Part shown: positions 1 through 7,688 of the stretch, one piece after another
Layout: each line of letters begins with the position of its first letter
Position numbering within the stretch: position 1 is the stretch's first letter
From: a bacterium
GTDB taxonomy: Bacteria; JACRDZ01; JAJRWM01
DNA length: 27,017 nt
Assembly: GCA_024276815.1 (NCBI GenBank)
Contig: JAJRWM010000171.1
Span: 1 to 27,017 of the forward strand
Direction: 5' to 3'
Position numbers and translations under genes: made by a program
Notes under the pieces: generated by a model
The model's database searches: none
What the model saw: only the letters and a program-made list of their open reading frames with translations
Told to the model about the DNA's origin: nothing

Positions 1-1
1 A

Positions 2-2164
2 GAACAGCAGGTGATTCTCAGGGAAATTGACATGAATATTGACGATCCCAATCGCTACATGTACCGGATTTTCTGGAATTCACTGTTCCAAACGCATCCC
101 TATCACTACCCGGTTATCGGCGAACGGGAATTATTCAGCGCTCTGACCGTGGAGGACGTCCGGGATTATTATCAATCTCGTTATGTGCCTAACAACATGA
201 TCCTGGTCGCGGTCGGCGATTTTGACACGGCGGCGGCGCTGGAAAAAATCAAAGCGGCCTTCGCTGATTTTAAACCAAAACCGCTGCCTTACGTTTATCT
301 GCCTGAAGAGCCGCGTCAAATTGCCCCGCGGAATTATGTGTTCGAGAAAGATGTCAAGGTCGCCCGGCTGAGCATTGGTTATCATACCGTTGATATCAGG
401 CATCCCGATCTATACGCTCTTGACGTGATGGCGATGATCCTGGGGCAGGGACGTTCATCCCGGCTTTACCGGAATATCAAGGACGAGGGGCTGGTTTACT
501 CAATTTCGTCCTGGTCGTATACTCCGGGTCAGCCCGGAGTCTTCGGTATCAGCGCTCAACTGGAAGAGGAAAATATTGAAAAGGTAAAATCAGCGATTTC
601 CAAAGAACTTAAACGCTTTCAAAGTGAATTGGTAAACGATGAGGAATTGGAACGGGCCAAGCAAAAAGTTATCAGTCAATATTATTTTTCCGGCCAGAGT
701 GTTCAGGGTAAAGCCCGGGAACTGGCCGGCGATTATTACCTGACCGGGGATCTTAACTTTTCCGGAACTTACGTGGAAGGCATTAAAAAAGTAACCGCCG
801 CGGAAATAGAACGAGTGGCGCGGCGCTATTTTTATCCGCAAAACCGGACTGTCGTCACCATGGTTCCCGTCAATACTCAGGAAGCCGACCAGGCGCAAGC
901 GGCCCCGGCGGCCGATTTTAATTTTCAGGACAGTTTCCGTAAATTCACCCTGAAAAATGGAATCACCTTGTTGGTCAAAGAGAATTTTAGCGCTCCTATC
1001 GTGTCGGTCCAGACCTTTTCACTGGGCGGAGTGCGCTTTGAAAAGGAATCGGAAAACGGGATCGCCAGCTTCATGCAGAGTATGCTGACGCGGGGCACTA
1101 AAAACCGGGACGCCGCCGCTATCGCTGAAGAACTGGAATCCATGGGAGCCTCCCTGGGCACGCATTCAGGTTATAACAGTTGCTATAATCAGTTAGCGGT
1201 TCTGAGTGATGATTTTGCTCACGGGGTGGAAATATTAGCCGATGTGGTCAAGAATCCCGACTTCCCCGAAGATGAAATCGAGAAGTTGCGAAAAGACGTC
1301 CTGGCCTCGATAAAACAGCAGGATGAAGAAATATTTTCCGTCGCTTCCAAGCTTTACCGGGAAACTTACTTTACCGATCATCCTTACAAAAACAGACCGC
1401 TTGGCAGTAAGGAAGCCGTCGAAAAAATTGACTCCCGGGCGTTGTTTGAGTTTTACCGGAAAATATATCAGCCACAGCGCTTGGTTATAGCTGTTGTTGG
1501 CGCTGTGAAGGCTGAACGGGCGAGGAAGGTGATCGGAGAATATTTTGAGGGCCTGGCGAAAGCGCCCCTGGTGGAAGTCGCCTGGAAAGATCAGGCCCCG
1601 CCGTCACAGGCCAGAGAAGCGGTAAAAATACTGCCCGGCAAAAAACAGGCTATCCTGATGCTGGGTTTCCCGGGTATCTCCCTTAAAAGTCAGGATATTT
1701 ACGCTTTCGAGGTAATGTCGGCGATTCTTTCCGGTCAGGGGAACCGGTTATTCCAGGAATTAAGGGATAAGCTGGGGCTGGCGTATTATGTCGGCACTTT
1801 TAACATTATCGGCTTGGAAGCCGGTTCTTATGTCTTCTACATCGGCGCCAAGCCGGAGAATATCGCTAAATCAGAAACGGCTTTCTGGAGTGAAATCGAG
1901 AGAATCAAAAAAGAGCCGGTAACGGCCGAGGAATTAAGTCGGGCCAAGAAAGCCCTGGTCGGCCAAAAGGAAATCAATTTACAGACTAACGGGTCGCAGG
2001 CGTTTAGCGCCGGTCTTGACGAATGCTATGGTTTAGGTTACGATAATCTTGATAAATACGCCGGGTCAATCGAAAAAGTGAGCGCCGCGGATATCCTGCG
2101 TATTGCCCGTAAATATTTCAGGAAAGAAAACAGCGTTAAAATAGTTGTTAAGCCACAGGAATAA
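2..2164 (+). CDS. M16 family zinc metallopeptidase, 5'-truncated
   Basis: This is the C-terminal part of a two-module insulinase/processing-protease (M16) peptidase. The reading frame is open to the window edge, and the first residues (EQQVILREI) match the segment that normally follows the HxxEH zinc site. The true start and the catalytic His/Glu residues therefore lie outside the window. The first module continues through a typical NMILVAVGDFD strand. A second M16 module starts near residue 315 (FTLKNGITLLVKEN) and has no HxxEH; the equivalent stretch reads IASFMQSMLTRGT. This is the usual inactive partner module that forms half of the substrate chamber. The family usually acts in the periplasm or envelope on peptides. 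The signal peptide cannot be checked because the N-terminus is missing. lysA follows after 16 bases and is probably co-transcribed. Confidence 0.9.
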   Translation, partial: EQQVILREIDMNIDDPNRYMYRIFWNSLFQTHPYHYPVIGERELFSALTVEDVRDYYQSRYVPNNMILVAVGDFDTAAALEKIKAAFADFKPKPLPYVYLPEEPRQIAPRNYVFEKDVKVARLSIGYHTVDIRHPDLYALDVMAMILGQGRSSRLYRNIKDEGLVYSISSWSYTPGQPGVFGISAQLEEENIEKVKSAISKELKRFQSELVNDEELERAKQKVISQYYFSGQSVQGKARELAGDYYLTGDLNFSGTYVEGIKKVTAAEIERVARRYFYPQNRTVVTMVPVNTQEADQAQAAPAADFNFQDSFRKFTLKNGITLLVKENFSAPIVSVQTFSLGGVRFEKESENGIASFMQSMLTRGTKNRDAAAIAEELESMGASLGTHSGYNSCYNQLAVLSDDFAHGVEILADVVKNPDFPEDEIEKLRKDVLASIKQQDEEIFSVASKLYRETYFTDHPYKNRPLGSKEAVEKIDSRALFEFYRKIYQPQRLVIAVVGAVKAERARKVIGEYFEGLAKAPLVEVAWKDQAPPSQAREAVKILPGKKQAILMLGFPGISLKSQDIYAFEVMSAILSGQGNRLFQELRDKLGLAYYVGTFNIIGLEAGSYVFYIGAKPENIAKSETAFWSEIERIKKEPVTAEELSRAKKALVGQKEINLQTNGSQAFSAGLDECYGLGYDNLDKYAGSIEKVSAADILRIARKYFRKENSVKIVVKPQE

Positions 2165-2180
2165 TTCAGGAGGCAAACGC

Positions 2181-3428
2181 TTGATATCAGAAGACGCCTT
2201 TCGCTATCATGATGGTGAACTGTTCGTTGAGGATGTCTCCTTGCGGAAGCTGGCCGAAGAGTTTGGCACGCCCTTGTATGTCTACAGTAAACGGACTATG
2301 GTCAGCGCGTTAGCGGCCTACCATGACGCTTTCCATAGGTTCAATCCCCTTATTTGTTACGCTGTGAAGGCCAATTCCAACCTGGAAATAATCAGGACGC
2401 TGGCTGAGCGTGGGGCCGGGGCTGATATTGTCTCGGGCGGAGAGTTGTTTCGGGCGATTAAGGCGAATGTTCCGTCCCAAAAGATAGTCTTCGCCGGCGT
2501 CGGCAAGACGAAAGAGGAAATTCGTTTCGCGCTCAACGAGAATATCCTGATGTTCAACGTGGAATCTGCTCCGGAACTGGAATTGATCTCGCGGGTCGCT
2601 AAAGAGGCGGGCAAGGTCGCTCCCATCGCTTTCCGGGTCAACCCCGACGTGGATCCTCTGACCCATCCCTATATCTCGACCGGACTGAAAAAGTACAAAT
2701 TTGGTATTCCTCTTGAAGACGCGCCTGAATTGTACCGCCGGGCGGCTCAGGACAGGCATGTCAAGGCGCTGGGGTTTCAGATGCACATTGGCTCCCAGTT
2801 AACGGATATCACGCCTTATCGTGACAGCCTGGTCAAAGCCGTTGATCTGATCAAGAAGCTCCGGCGGGAGGATATTGACCTCAGGTACCTGGATATCGGC
2901 GGTGGGCTGGGTATCAGGTATAACGATGAGGAGGTGCCCACGCAAGGAGAGATGGCGGAGCTTCTGGAACCTCTTTTGCTGGAGAGCCGCTGTCAATTGA
3001 TTCTTGAGCCGGGGCGTTCTATTGTCGGCAACGCCGGGGTTTTGCTGACCGAAACGCTTTATCATAAACAAACCGCGGAAAAAAGTTTTCTGATTGTTGA
3101 CGCGGCGATGAACGATTTGGCCCGTCCTTCTTTGTACGGAGCCTATCACTACATGCTGCCGGTCAGGCAGACTTCGGCTGAGGTGCGGGTTTTTGATGTG
3201 GTTGGCCCGATTTGCGAGTCGGGTGATTTTTTGGCCAAGGATCGTGAATTACCCTTGATGGACTCGGGAGATCTGCTCGCTGTGCTGGGAGCCGGCGCTT
3301 ATGGTTTCACCATGTCCTCGAATTATAATTCAAGGCGCCGGGCGGCTGAGGTTTTAGTGGATTCGACGCGTTATAGTTTGATTCGGAAACGGGAAACCTA
3401 TGATGAGCTGATCCAGGGTGAACTTTAG
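2181..3428 (+). CDS. lysA: Diaminopimelate decarboxylase
   Basis: Fold-type III PLP enzyme that decarboxylates meso-diaminopimelate to L-lysine, the last step of lysine synthesis. The protein has 415 residues, normal for LysA. YAVKAN carries the PLP-binding lysine (about Lys63), HIGSQ and DIGGGLG lie in the barrel, and EPGRSIVGNAG is the phosphate-binding loop. CESGD holds the catalytic cysteine of the C-terminal domain, and GAYGFTMSSNYN is the characteristic C-terminal signature. I chose the TTG at 2181 because CAGGAGG ends 7 bases upstream. An in-frame TTG at 2145 would overlap the peptidase gene and add 12 residues not typical of the family. A stretch of about 420 bases without a gene follows. 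Confidence 0.95.
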   Translation: MISEDAFRYHDGELFVEDVSLRKLAEEFGTPLYVYSKRTMVSALAAYHDAFHRFNPLICYAVKANSNLEIIRTLAERGAGADIVSGGELFRAIKANVPSQKIVFAGVGKTKEEIRFALNENILMFNVESAPELELISRVAKEAGKVAPIAFRVNPDVDPLTHPYISTGLKKYKFGIPLEDAPELYRRAAQDRHVKALGFQMHIGSQLTDITPYRDSLVKAVDLIKKLRREDIDLRYLDIGGGLGIRYNDEEVPTQGEMAELLEPLLLESRCQLILEPGRSIVGNAGVLLTETLYHKQTAEKSFLIVDAAMNDLARPSLYGAYHYMLPVRQTSAEVRVFDVVGPICESGDFLAKDRELPLMDSGDLLAVLGAGAYGFTMSSNYNSRRRAAEVLVDSTRYSLIRKRETYDELIQGEL

Positions 3429-3596
3429 CGGTCGCACGGAATATTGGCCGGTTGCGGGGTGTGAGGTTCGTCATGTTGTCTGATTTTGATAATTCAGGGA
3501 ACCCAAATAGTTGGAACCTGTTCTAATTGTTTGGAGTTGTTTAAAATTGATAAAGGTTGGCAGTATCTGATTGACGTCAGGTGATAAACGGCCTGG
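3429..3596 (+). other. Non-coding stretch after lysA
   Basis: I see no convincing ORF, RNA gene or terminator hairpin here. A small TGACGTCA palindrome sits at about 3573-3580. The segment is bounded on its right by the first copy of dispersed repeat family 1. Confidence 0.4.
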
Positions 3597-3757
3597 TCGC
3601 AAAACTAAAGCGTTTTACGACCAATCATACTGTCTGTCATTCCCGCGTTCGCGGGAATGACCAAGGCTGAAAAGCATTGTACCTTTGATCGTGATTTGCT
3701 TTAGAAAACACTATTAGTTTTGATATTTCAACAGATTGATCAAAGAAGCGAATAGCC
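3597..3757 (+). repeat. Dispersed palindromic repeat family 1, copy 1
   Basis: This 161-base segment is repeated in the same orientation at 10269-10459 with only scattered substitutions outside the core. Imperfect inverted arms are visible: AAAACTAAAGCGTTTT at 3601-3616 matches the reverse complement of 3705-3721 with one extra base and one substitution. The middle (3635-3661) holds a hairpin with 11-base arms, TCATTCCCGCG and its complement. This core is about 30 bases shorter than in copy 2. The unit has a MITE-like architecture with no coding capacity. It ends 94 bases before the HU gene. Confidence 0.85.
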
Positions 3758-3778
3758 TTGGGGAAACGGCTTGTTTCC

Positions 3779-3807
3779 TTGTAAATCGTTTTTCATTAAG
3801 TTAAAAT
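3779..3807 (+). promoter_or_regulatory. Predicted sigma70 promoter of the HU gene
   Basis: TTGTAA (3779-3784) and TAAAAT (3802-3807) are separated by exactly 17 bases, placing a transcription start near 3814, about 38 bases upstream of the GTG start. It lies just downstream of repeat copy 1. It is predicted from sequence only. Confidence 0.55.
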
Positions 3808-3851
3808 GGACCAGTATTGCTTGTTAAAATAAAAAAAGGGGGGGTATTAGA

Positions 3852-4118
3852 GTGACGAAAGTTGATCTGGTGAAGAAAGTCGCGGACTCAATCGGAGTGC
3901 GTAAAAGCGATGCCAAGGTTGTGGTTGACATTGTTTTTGACACTGTCGCCAAAGCTCTTGCCCAGGATGAACATGTGGAACTTCGCGGGTTTGGCAGCTT
4001 TGACGTACGCCGCCGCGGTTCCTGGAGCGGCCGCAATCCGCAAACGGGCGAGAAAGTCCAGGTGCCGGCGAAAAAGATTCCTTATTACAAGCCCGGAAAA
4101 GATATGAAAAGGATCTGA
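3852..4118 (+). CDS. hup: HU/IHF-family nucleoid DNA-binding protein
   Basis: An 88-residue protein of standard HU length that bends and compacts DNA in the nucleoid as a dimer. The N-terminal helices (TKVDLVKKVADSIGVRKSDA) precede the signature GFGSF at about residues 46-50. The beta-arm motif GRNPQTGEKVQVPA, with the DNA-intercalating proline in RNP, follows. The C-terminus KKIPYYKPGKDMK is typical. The start is GTG at 3852, preceded by a run of seven Gs (3838-3844) that serves as ribosome binding site. The sequence does not distinguish HU from an IHF-like paralogue. The gene has its own promoter and is followed 14 bases later by a lipoprotein gene. Confidence 0.93.
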   Translation: MTKVDLVKKVADSIGVRKSDAKVVVDIVFDTVAKALAQDEHVELRGFGSFDVRRRGSWSGRNPQTGEKVQVPAKKIPYYKPGKDMKRI

Positions 4119-4132
4119 GTCCGGAGTGAATA

Positions 4133-4939
4133 TTGGTGTTAAATAAGAAATTTGCGCTATTTCTTTGTCTGGCCGCCGCGTTGTTTTTATCCGCCTGTGC
4201 CGCTACGCCCAAAAAGGTTAGCCGGGAGATGGTGAAAAGCGATCTGGTTGTTCCGGCGGATGCGGAAGAAAAGCAGGGATTGGCTCGTAATTACTATGAG
4301 GAGGGGATGACTCTCTATCATTCCGGCAAACTGGTCGAAGCGGAAGGGCTTCTTGAGAAATCGTTGGAACTGGATGATTCCCGGGCGCGGGTGCATAACA
4401 ATTTGGGCGTGATATACCAGGCCCGGAAGGCCTATCAGGATGCCGAAAGGTCTTTTCGGCTGGCGCTTGAAATTGAGCCGGAATACCGGTCCGCCAGGTT
4501 TAACCTGGGGATCGCTCTGTTGCGTCAGGATAATTACCGGGAAGCGCTTAAAATATTTAAGGGGCTTGACGAGGCTAAAGCGAAGTTGGAAGGCCTCAAT
4601 ATGTATATTGGTTTATGTTATTATGGTTTAAAAAAGCCGGGGATGGCGATTAAGTACCTGAACAAGGCTCTGGCCGACTCGCCCGATAACGCGAAGATCG
4701 CTTACTGTATCGGGATCAGCGACTACCGGTTGCGGGCTTATGTCGCGGCTGAAGATAATTTGAGAAAGGCTGTTGAACTGGACCCGGACTTGGCTTGCGC
4801 TTACTTTTATCTGGCGACCATCAAGCAGACTCAGGATGAATATACGACCGCCGCCGGGTACTGGAAGAAGTTTCTGGAATTTCCCGTTTCTCCTCAATGG
4901 CAAAAAATCGCTCAGGCCAATTTAAATAAATTCAAATAA
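4133..4939 (+). CDS. TPR-repeat lipoprotein
   Basis: A 268-residue predicted lipoprotein. After a short basic N-terminus and hydrophobic segment, LSAC (residues 19-22) forms a lipobox with Cys22 as the lipidation site. The mature part is almost entirely tetratricopeptide repeats. About six can be counted from residue 48 to the C-terminus, for example ARVHNNLGVIYQARKAYQDA and CAYFYLATIKQTQDEYTTAA. It is similar in design to PilF/PilW and to generic outer-membrane TPR lipoproteins, which scaffold protein complexes, but I cannot name the partner. The start is TTG 4133 or GTG 4136, both served by GGAG at 4123-4126. Lipidation implies an envelope location. It follows the HU gene closely and may share its transcript. 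Confidence 0.85.
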   Translation: MVLNKKFALFLCLAAALFLSACAATPKKVSREMVKSDLVVPADAEEKQGLARNYYEEGMTLYHSGKLVEAEGLLEKSLELDDSRARVHNNLGVIYQARKAYQDAERSFRLALEIEPEYRSARFNLGIALLRQDNYREALKIFKGLDEAKAKLEGLNMYIGLCYYGLKKPGMAIKYLNKALADSPDNAKIAYCIGISDYRLRAYVAAEDNLRKAVELDPDLACAYFYLATIKQTQDEYTTAAGYWKKFLEFPVSPQWQKIAQANLNKFK

Positions 4940-4975
4940 ATCCGCTCTGCCAGAGAACTATTTAGACAGGATCGT

Positions 4976-5362
4976 ATGAGTTTTTGCACCGTTATCAATT
5001 GTCTTGACGGCCGTGTTCAACTGCCGGTAATAAGCTATTTGAAGAAACGCTTTGGCGTTAATTACGTCGATTCGGTCACGGAGGCGGGTCCTAACCATAT
5101 CCTGGCTGACGGAACTTGCCGCGAGCGAATTGAAGCGATCCTGGAACGGTTGGACATTTCTATTACTAACCACAATTCAGTTGGTATCGCGGTTGTTGGT
5201 CATTATGACTGTGCCGGCAACCCGGCCTCCGGGGAAGAGCAAAGAGTTCACACTTTAGAAGCGGTCCGATTTTTAAAAAGTCGATATAAAGACTTTGAGG
5301 TTATCGGTCTCTGGGTTGATGAAACCTGGCAGGTAAACGAACTATCCCTTGCGGTCGATTAA
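4976..5362 (+). CDS. Small beta-carbonic-anhydrase-like protein
   Basis: A 128-residue protein with the residues expected of a beta-class carbonic anhydrase zinc site. CLDGR supplies Cys9, Asp11 and Arg13, and GHYDCAGN supplies His76 and Cys79. It is much shorter than ordinary beta-carbonic anhydrases of about 200 residues. It resembles short 'carbonic anhydrase' family proteins seen in anaerobes, whose activity I do not know to be established. The first strand begins directly at CTVINC, so there is no signal peptide and the protein is predicted to be cytoplasmic. The start is ATG 4976, with only a weak AGACAGG at 4964-4970. The gene lies 36 bases after the lipoprotein gene and before a gene-free, repeat-bearing stretch. 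CO2 hydration is an inference from the zinc motif. Confidence 0.75.
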   Translation: MSFCTVINCLDGRVQLPVISYLKKRFGVNYVDSVTEAGPNHILADGTCRERIEAILERLDISITNHNSVGIAVVGHYDCAGNPASGEEQRVHTLEAVRFLKSRYKDFEVIGLWVDETWQVNELSLAVD

Positions 5363-5594
5363 GGCGTTTTACGAAGCAGCGTAAGTCGAACGATTTTAAA
5401 GAAGAGCTCTCTTTGATAAACGCCGTCTTCGATTTCTCTCCCAAGCTTTAGTGCGTTTTACAAACAGATGGGAATTCCTTGGGCGATCAGGTCAACTAAA
5501 GTTTTTGCGAGGGGAGGGGAGTGGTTTTTGTCTAATGTTGGCGTGGAGGAGAAGGTAATTTTGAAGTATGTCCGTTGGCAGGGGAGCCAGGACT
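5363..5594 (+). other. Non-coding stretch before uvrC, first part
   Basis: I find no ORF or RNA gene that looks real. Two short segments (about 5364-5375 and 5448-5465) contain GCGTTTTAC, recalling the left arm of repeat family 1, and may be decayed fragments. GGCGTTT (5363-5369) and AAACGCC (5418-5424) are inverted to each other. None is strong enough for a functional call. Confidence 0.35.
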
Positions 5595-5639
5595 CAGGTC
5601 AAGCTTCGCTTGACCTGTGAAGTGCCCCGGGCATGCCCG
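5595..5639 (+). repeat. Pair of perfect palindromes
   Basis: CAGGTCAAGC (5595-5604) pairs perfectly with GCTTGACCTG (5608-5617) across a TTC loop. Directly downstream is the perfect 12-base palindrome CGGGCATGCCCG (5628-5639). No T tract follows, so this is not a standard intrinsic terminator. It looks like another repetitive extragenic palindrome, but only one copy is in this window. Confidence 0.6.
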
Positions 5640-5698
5640 TATCTACAAATAACTCCCCCCAAGGTTCCCTTGGTTTGGACCGTAAAATGTTCTAACAG

Positions 5699-5821
5699 GT
5701 AAGGCGTCAGTCTTCCGGGGAAAAGACCTTATTTGTCTATTCCCGTGCCAACGGGAATCCACTAGATTCCTGCATACGCTGGCATGACATTACTGGTTCC
5801 CCCACTTAACTGACGGGTTAC
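5699..5821 (+). repeat. Dispersed repeat family 2, copy A (MITE-like)
   Basis: The first 105 bases (5699-5803) match 17106-17209 almost base for base, with one inserted T and a single substitution near the end of the core. The ends form an imperfect terminal inverted repeat: GTAAGGCGTCAG at 5699-5710 against CTGACGGGTTAC at 5810-5821, which pairs at 10 of 12 positions. The core at 5734-5789 has the same layout as the core of family 1. The element ends 21 bases before the uvrC ATG and has no coding capacity. Confidence 0.85.
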
Positions 5822-5842
5822 TCTAACAGTTGAGTGAAAAAA

Positions 5843-7630
5843 ATGTCTGATTTACTGATCCAAAAAAGATTAAGTCTGCCGAACCAGCCCGGCGTCTATC
5901 TGATGAAGAACGCGGTGGGCGAAATTATCTATGTCGGCAAGGCCAAATCGATCAAGAAGCGGGTCAGTTCATATTTCCGCGTTACTTCCCGGGAAGCGAA
6001 AACCCTTTCCTTGATGGAAAATCTGGTTGATCTGGACTACATCATTACCGGCAACGAACTGGAAGCGTTGATCCTGGAATGTAACCTGATCAAGAAACAC
6101 CGTCCCTTTTATAATATTGAGCTTAAAGACAACCAGCGTTATCCATATATCAAAATAACCGTTTTTGACAAATTCCCCAGGATGTTCTCCACCCGCAACC
6201 TGGATAAGGACGGCTCCTTGTATTTTGGTCCCTATCCTGATGCCGGCGCGGTTAAGCGCGTCCTGGAAACGATTCGTAAACTCTTTCGTATGCGTAGCTG
6301 CCGCCAACGTATCAGACGTAAACAAGCCTGTCTTAATTTTCATATTAAACGCTGCTGGGCGCCTTGCGAGGGTCGGATTACCGCCGAGGGATACCGGGAA
6401 ATAGTGGACGAGGTGGTCCTCTTTTTAAAAGGCCGTAATGATTTTCTGCTGAAAAAATTGAAAACGCAGATGAAGACGGCCGCCCGAAATATGGATTTCG
6501 AGAAAGCCATCATTATCAGGGAGCAGATAGCGTCGCTGGAAAAGATCTCCAGCCGGCAGATTGTCATGGAACTCAGGAACCAGAACGAGGATGTCATCGC
6601 TCTGACCAATGACCTGGACCGCTACTGTGTGGTATTGTTGATGATACGAAACGGGCAGATCCTGGGGGAAAAGCACTTTTTTCTCAAGCCCCTGGTGAAT
6701 GATGAAAAAGAAATCTTGAGTGAATTCATCAAACGCTATTATTTCGATTCGGATTTTATCCCCGGAATGTTGCGGGTATCAGTTTTACCTCAAGAAGTTG
6801 AGCTGCTGGAAGACTGGCTGACCGGCCGGAAAGGTCAGTTGGTTAAAATTCATCAACCGCGAAGAGGCCGCAAGCTTTCCCTGTTGAAAATGGCGGAGAA
6901 TAACGCCCGGCAGTTTTTGACCGAGCCTCGGCCGGCGGCTGAAACCGACCTGAACCGGGTGTTGTCAAAGTTGCAGGCCGGACTGGGGCTGAAAAATTTC
7001 CCCCGCCTGATTGTCGGACTGGATATTTCCAATACCGGCGGCTGCCAGGCGGTTGGTTCCCTGGTTGCTTTTGAAATGGGGCGAAAAACCCCGAAACTGT
7101 ACCGGCGGTTCAGGATCAGGTCGGTAACGGGCATTGATGACTACTCAATGATGCGGGAAGTCGTCTCTCGCTATCTCAAACGGGTGGGAGATGGGAGCGA
7201 ACCGCGGCCGGATTTGATGTTGATCGATGGCGGCAAGGGGCATCTGGGCGTGGCATTTTCCGCTTTACAAGGGGCCGGCTTTAATGATATTGATATAATC
7301 AGTTTAGCTAAAAAAGAGGAAGAAATATTTATCACCGGCAGTAGTGAACCGGTTGAGTGGTCGAAAAACGCTCCGCAAAATCAGTTGCTGATGCGGGTAC
7401 GGGACGAGGCTCATCGTTTCGCCGTAACTTTTCACCGCCAGCGCCGGGCCGGAACATTAAGAACTTCAGCTTTGGATAATATCCCTGGGATAGGGGAGTC
7501 GCGCAAAAAAGAGCTGCTTAAGCGTTTTGGCTCTATCACTAAAATAAAAGAAGCCACGGCGGCGGAGATCGCCGGGGTAAAAGGCGTTGGCCCGAAGCGG
7601 GCGGCTTTGATCAAAGAGAAATTACGATAG
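5843..7630 (+). CDS. uvrC: UvrABC excinuclease subunit C
   Basis: UvrC makes the dual incisions around bulky DNA lesions in nucleotide excision repair, recruited by UvrB. Domains in order: the N-terminal GIY-YIG nuclease (PGVYLMKN then IIYVGKAKSIKKRV, about residues 15-90), a cysteine cluster near 150-175, the UvrB-interacting UVR motif (MDFEKAIIIREQI, about 215-245), the RNase H-like nuclease (IVGLDISNTGG and LMLIDGGKGHL, with DEAHRFAV), and C-terminal helix-hairpin-helix motifs (IPGIGESRKKELLKRFGS, VKGVGPKRAALI). The length of about 595 residues is normal. I prefer ATG 5843. An in-frame GTG at 5834 would add three residues, and neither has a strong ribosome binding site. It leads a cluster with the bactofilin-cmk fusion, plsC and ispH. 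Repeat copy A occupies its immediate upstream region. Confidence 0.96.
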   Translation: MSDLLIQKRLSLPNQPGVYLMKNAVGEIIYVGKAKSIKKRVSSYFRVTSREAKTLSLMENLVDLDYIITGNELEALILECNLIKKHRPFYNIELKDNQRYPYIKITVFDKFPRMFSTRNLDKDGSLYFGPYPDAGAVKRVLETIRKLFRMRSCRQRIRRKQACLNFHIKRCWAPCEGRITAEGYREIVDEVVLFLKGRNDFLLKKLKTQMKTAARNMDFEKAIIIREQIASLEKISSRQIVMELRNQNEDVIALTNDLDRYCVVLLMIRNGQILGEKHFFLKPLVNDEKEILSEFIKRYYFDSDFIPGMLRVSVLPQEVELLEDWLTGRKGQLVKIHQPRRGRKLSLLKMAENNARQFLTEPRPAAETDLNRVLSKLQAGLGLKNFPRLIVGLDISNTGGCQAVGSLVAFEMGRKTPKLYRRFRIRSVTGIDDYSMMREVVSRYLKRVGDGSEPRPDLMLIDGGKGHLGVAFSALQGAGFNDIDIISLAKKEEEIFITGSSEPVEWSKNAPQNQLLMRVRDEAHRFAVTFHRQRRAGTLRTSALDNIPGIGESRKKELLKRFGSITKIKEATAAEIAGVKGVGPKRAALIKEKLR

Positions 7631-7688
7631 CGGTGCGGAGAAGACTTCTATTATGAAAAGTGAATTTGGCTTGGAGGAGAACGAAGGT

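Noticed and set aside
3597-3757. CRISPR-like repeats among the palindromic elements
   Set aside because: The copies are single, dispersed and several kilobases apart, with no regular spacers and no cas genes.
7653-7688. ATG 7653 as the start of the bactofilin-cmk gene
   Set aside because: Its ribosome binding site is 12 bases away, whereas ATG 7689 has GGAGGAG at a good distance. It is kept only as an alternative.
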